DNA of 45,421 nucleotides from JAHEEM01 sp036396795. GTDB taxonomy: Bacteria; Pseudomonadota; Gammaproteobacteria; Steroidobacterales; Rariloculaceae. The stretch spans positions 1 to 45,421 of the forward strand of contig DASWKF010000019.1 of the NCBI GenBank assembly GCA_036396795.1, in the 5' to 3' direction. The number at the start of each line of letters is the position of its first letter. Positions within the stretch are counted from its first letter, which is position 1. This document shows positions 42,581 through 45,421 of the stretch, piece by piece. The translations under genes and the position numbers were made by a program. The notes beneath the pieces were generated by a model. That model was not told the DNA's origin and searched no databases. It worked only from the letters and a program-made list of their open reading frames with translations.

Positions 42581-43873
42581 ATGTCTTGCAGAACCAACCG
42601 ACACTGGCGGCTCGGCTTGCTGTTGCTCGCATTTTCCGGCTTTGCCGCGGCGGATCCGATTCCGCCGGGCGCCCGCAGCCACAACGTCGAGATCGTCGGC
42701 TATACCGATGCCGCCGGCGCCTCGCCGTTCAAGATGGCGCTCACGCAGTCCGGCGACCGCTGGTACATGTACACCTCGAACTTCTTTCATCGCGGCTGGA
42801 GCATCTTCGACGTCACCGATCCTACCGACATTCGGACGGTCAAGTTCATCGAGGGCCCGGCCAACACCTCGACTTGGCAAATCGATATCGCCGACGACCT
42901 CATGATCACGTCGTATGACGCGCTGTCACGGGGGTGGGGCGGCGACCCGGATCAGCCGCACGCGCCGGAAGCGGTGCTGATCTGGAGCCTCGACGATCCG
43001 CTCAACCCTCGCAGGATCGGCAGCTTCACGACCGGCGGCGGCACGCACCGCAACGGTTATCCGGGGGGGCGCTATATGCACCTTGCCTCGGGCCTGCCCG
43101 GCTATCGCGGCGACGTCTACCAGATCGTCGACATTGGCGATCCGGCGAATCCCGTCGAGGCGGGCCGCTTTGCCCCCGCCGGCATGAAAGAAACCGACGC
43201 CGAGCCCTACGACAGCGCCCGCCTGCATGGCCCTGCGCAGATCCGCGGCGATCTCGCGTTTCTACCCTTCGGCGGCGCCGGCTTCATCATCGCGGATATC
43301 AGCGATCCGTCGAACATCAGAGAAATCAGCCGCTTGGATTTTGGCCCGCCTTTCGGGCCGACGCATTTGTCGGTGCACACGGCGTTGCCGTATCTCGAGC
43401 GCAATCTCGCGATCGTCAACAGTGAAGCGATCGCCGAGAATTGCGACGAGCCGTTGAACTTCGCGGGCCTGGTCGACATCTCGAATCTCGAGGAGCCGCG
43501 CCTGATCTCACAGCTGCCGCTGCCGCAACCGCCCGAAGGCGAGCCGGCGGACTACTTCTGCACCCACGGCGGCCGCTTCGGCCCGCACAATCAGAACGAG
43601 CTCCAGCACAGCCCCTTGGTGGAGCAACAGGGCGATCTGGTTTACTTGACCTACTTCAACGGCGGCTTACGGATCTACGATATCTCCACGCCTGTCAATC
43701 CGCGCGAGGTCGGCTGGTTCCTGCCCCCGGACCCGACCGAGAGGCGCGGCCCGCTGCCGCGCGGCGCCTTGGCCGTGCAGAGCGAGGACGTGCTCGTCGA
43801 CGTTCGCGGCAACATCTTCGTCAGCCACAAGAACCAGGGCATCTGGGTGCTGCGCTACAGCGGAGACCGGTAA
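42581..43873 (+). CDS. Exported LVIVD-repeat beta-propeller protein
   Basis: The product is 430 residues with a signal peptide (1 to about 24) and several LVIVD-type units: WSIFDVTDPTDIRTVKFI, VYQIVDIGDPANPVEAGRF, GFIIADISDPSNIREISRL, GLVDISNLEEPRLISQLPL, GLRIYDISTPVNPREVGWFLPP. The fold is a secreted propeller, probably binding rather than catalytic. His-rich loops (CTHGGRFGPHNQNELQHS) could bind a metal. The start has GGGGGAGAA upstream. It converges on the hydratase-like gene. Confidence 0.85.
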   Translation: MSCRTNRHWRLGLLLLAFSGFAAADPIPPGARSHNVEIVGYTDAAGASPFKMALTQSGDRWYMYTSNFFHRGWSIFDVTDPTDIRTVKFIEGPANTSTWQIDIADDLMITSYDALSRGWGGDPDQPHAPEAVLIWSLDDPLNPRRIGSFTTGGGTHRNGYPGGRYMHLASGLPGYRGDVYQIVDIGDPANPVEAGRFAPAGMKETDAEPYDSARLHGPAQIRGDLAFLPFGGAGFIIADISDPSNIREISRLDFGPPFGPTHLSVHTALPYLERNLAIVNSEAIAENCDEPLNFAGLVDISNLEEPRLISQLPLPQPPEGEPADYFCTHGGRFGPHNQNELQHSPLVEQQGDLVYLTYFNGGLRIYDISTPVNPREVGWFLPPDPTERRGPLPRGALAVQSEDVLVDVRGNIFVSHKNQGIWVLRYSGDR

Positions 43874-43904
43874 CGGGGGCGCCAGAAGGCGCGGCGCCTT
43901 CCTG

Positions 43905-43921
43905 GGCGGGCTCAGCCCGCC
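43905..43921. terminator. Hairpin between convergent genes
   Basis: GGCGGGC and GCCCGCC form a perfect 7-bp stem with a 3-nt loop. A second short palindrome (AAGGCGC/GCGCCTT) lies just before it. The pair fills the 58-bp gap between two convergent stops (43873 and 43932). No T-run follows on either strand, so terminator function is uncertain. Confidence 0.35.
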
Positions 43922-43931
43922 GGGAGCGCGC

Positions 43932-44837
43932 TCAACGAAAGCTCGTCGACACCCGCAGCGTCTGCCCGCCGAGACCCTCGTAGATCGTCTCGTAGCCGAT
44001 GGCCTCGTCGACGGCGATCGGCGGCATGTAGGAGCCCGAGCTGACCAGGTCGCCCGGCATCAGTCGCTCGCCGCGGCGTGCGAGCTCCTCGATGACCACG
44101 AGCACGCCCCTGAGCGGGTTGCCGCCGAGGTAAGACCCCGGCTGACGGGCGAGCACGTTTCCGCCCGTGTCGCGAAACGTCACCGTCATGGTTTCGAGGC
44201 TGCGTAAGAAAGCCGGGTCGGCCGAAGCCGCGATGCTGTCGCCGATGACGCCCCAGCGCGCCATGAGATTGGACGCTTGCATCATATACGGGTTCGGCGG
44301 CCTGTTGACGAAGGTCGGTGCCAGGGTCTCGATGAAGGCGTAGACCCGATCCAGATAGCGTGCGGCCTCCTCGATGGTGCGCGCCTCGTTGATTCTCTCG
44401 TCGGCCACGCTGACGAGGAAATCCGGCTCGGTGATGATGAGCTCGGCCGACTCCAGCGGCAGGATCGCGCCGTCGGTCAGGAACATGCCGACATACAGGG
44501 TCCCGACCATGGGGCGGTCCACGCCCGGCAGCGCGGCGTTCACCGGGTCGAGACCGACGACCTTGTAACCTGCGCGCGGAAACAGCCGGTCGAATTCGGC
44601 GATAGCCGAGTCGCGCATCTCCCGGCCGACATCCATGCTGGTGATCAATCCCGCGTAGCAGCCGGCGTTGCCGATGAGGCGGCGCGCCTTCCAGGCCGCG
44701 ACGAGGTCGGGGGCCCAGCCGCTGAGCGCGCAGGCGCTCCGGTCTTGCGCGACGGCGAACCGCGGGCCCATGCCGCCGGCCGCGGCGAGCGTCAACGAAG
44801 CCACCGTGACCGTCACGGCACGTCGCGAAAAGACCAT
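43932..44837 (-). CDS. Exported 2-keto-4-pentenoate-hydratase-like (MhpD family) protein
   Basis: The product is 301 residues. The N-terminus (MVFSRRAVTVTVASLTLAAAGGMGPRFAVAQ) looks like a signal peptide with an RR pair. The rest is the MhpD/FAH-like fold: ITEPDFLVSVADE (metal-binding acidic residues), YLGGNPLRGVLVVIEELARRGERLMPGDLVSSGSYMPP, GLGGQTLRVSTSF. MhpD-type enzymes hydrate 2-oxopent-4-enoates in aromatic catabolism and are normally cytoplasmic. The ATG at 44837 begins the signal peptide; the open frame upstream covers an AT-rich spacer and is not coding. Confidence 0.82.
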   Translation of the reverse strand: MVFSRRAVTVTVASLTLAAAGGMGPRFAVAQDRSACALSGWAPDLVAAWKARRLIGNAGCYAGLITSMDVGREMRDSAIAEFDRLFPRAGYKVVGLDPVNAALPGVDRPMVGTLYVGMFLTDGAILPLESAELIITEPDFLVSVADERINEARTIEEAARYLDRVYAFIETLAPTFVNRPPNPYMMQASNLMARWGVIGDSIAASADPAFLRSLETMTVTFRDTGGNVLARQPGSYLGGNPLRGVLVVIEELARRGERLMPGDLVSSGSYMPPIAVDEAIGYETIYEGLGGQTLRVSTSFR

Positions 44838-45053
44838 GAGCACGGGATTCCTCGCTTCGGCCTCGTTTCTGGGAGCTGCCGGCGAGTATAGCGCCGCGCA
44901 GACTAACCCACATGCGCGCGGGCCCCGGCAGGCACGAGGGCTTGGCAGGCCTAGGGCCGGGAATTTCGTGCCAGCAGATCCAAAGATTGTAGTTGAGTTG
45001 ATACAATTTAGAAAAAAACATATAAAACATATACATAGATGTTGCTTATTGGC

Positions 45054-45082
45054 TTGACTTCGGCGGAGATCGCAGCTAGATT
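45054..45082 (+). promoter_or_regulatory. Sigma70-type promoter of the TonB receptor gene
   Basis: TTGACT (45054-45059) and TAGATT (45077-45082) are separated by 17 bp, the optimal spacing. AT-rich DNA lies directly upstream. It would give a leader of about 210 nt before the receptor ATG. Confidence 0.6.
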
Positions 45083-45120
45083 GTCGAATCTGAGCGACAG
45101 GTTGTGTGGCAACATGAGTC

Positions 45121-45155
45121 AAAAGCAACACTGGGGGCTCTTCACTGTTGCTTTT
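45121..45155 (+). promoter_or_regulatory. Leader hairpin before the TonB receptor gene
   Basis: AAAAGCAACA (45121-45130) and TGTTGCTTTT (45146-45155) are perfectly complementary with a 15-nt loop. On the plus strand the stem ends in TTTT, like a weak intrinsic terminator or attenuator. A 22-codon open frame (45115-45183) runs across it, which would suit a leader peptide, but this is inference. Confidence 0.5.
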
Positions 45156-45297
45156 CTGCCCAATTCTGGATTTTCGCTATGACGGTGGGGGTATGCACAG
45201 CAGCAAGTCATGGTCGCGCGCGCCCGGGCTCGGTTCGCTCACCGCGTTACGCAACCATCGGCGAAGCATCTTGGGATTTCATGTTAGGAGGACAATC

Positions 45298-45421
45298 ATG
45301 AAGGCTAGTACTTGTCTACTGGGTAGCACGGGGCTCCTGAGCGGGGCGCTGTTGCTATCTTCGGGGCAGGCCGTAGCACAGAGCGCATCCGCGCAGGCGA
45401 TGCTGGAGGAGGTCGTAGTGA
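45298..45421 (+). CDS. TonB-dependent receptor, N-terminus only
   Basis: Only 41 codons are inside the window. The ATG at 45298 has AGGAGG 7 nt upstream. The sequence is a signal peptide (MKASTCLLGSTGLLSGALLL ... AVAQ) followed by SASAQAMLEEVVV, the usual entry to the plug domain (LEEVVVTA) of TonB-dependent outer-membrane receptors. Ligand class cannot be told from this part. Confidence 0.8.
   Translation, partial: MKASTCLLGSTGLLSGALLLSSGQAVAQSASAQAMLEEVVV

Larger units (their letters stand above)
44838..45297. other. Long non-coding spacer with AT-rich stretch and receptor leader
   Basis: These 460 bp separate divergent genes. About 44985-45050 is markedly AT-rich (runs of A, repeated ATATA/ACATAT) in a GC-rich window, as in promoter or transferred DNA. 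A sigma70-like promoter and a leader hairpin for the receptor gene follow (separate entries). I see no convincing gene; ATG 45115 opens only 22 codons. Confidence 0.6.

Overview
The window looks like chromosome of a GC-rich Gammaproteobacterium. The evidence is the conserved order ftsK-lolA-serS next to aat-infA-clpA-clpS, a lexA-imuA-imuB-dnaE2 mutagenesis cassette with CTGT-N8-ACAG operators, an Lpp/OprI-type lipoprotein and a TonB-dependent receptor. I cannot name the genus. It is probably an environmental organism with many exported catabolic proteins.

Layout. 1-450: truncated hairpin repeat, terminator and a small lipoprotein gene on the minus strand. 688-6544: SOS-controlled lexA-imuA-imuB-dnaE2 operon. 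6572-12784 (minus): type II secretion gspC-D-E-F plus a small acidic protein gene; gspG-M are absent here. 12896-22580: housekeeping block with clpS-clpA, infA, aat and a GNAT/FemAB-like gene facing ftsK, lolA, a VanZ-like gene and serS. Aat, ClpS and ClpA belong to one N-degron pathway.

22692-45421: accessory metabolic region, rich in signal peptides. It holds a Tat-exported ACMSD-like amidohydrolase, a GlcG-like protein, a YadGH-like ABC exporter, an exported thiamine-diphosphate enzyme followed by a diheme cytochrome c, a LOG-family protein, five DUF6152/'YSIGxW' proteins in three domain arrangements, an amidohydrolase with a degenerate metal site and an IPT domain, a DoxX-like protein, an SLC13 transporter, two beta-propeller proteins, a split UxaA/SuyAB-type lyase with a UPF0324 transporter, an exported 2-keto-4-pentenoate-hydratase-like protein, and the start of a TonB-dependent receptor. 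Together these suggest uptake and partly extracytoplasmic breakdown of small organic (possibly sulfonated) acids. The substrate is unknown.

The most unusual non-coding feature is a dispersed family of roughly 80-nt palindromes: four complete copies and one cut by the window start. All share a loop (CCTCTCAGTCGG ... ACTCCTTCGAG), but the 22-nt stem arms differ between copies and stay complementary within each copy. A related 30-nt tail occurs at the 3' end of serS and beside a copy that lies close to a 5'-truncated phosphatase gene.
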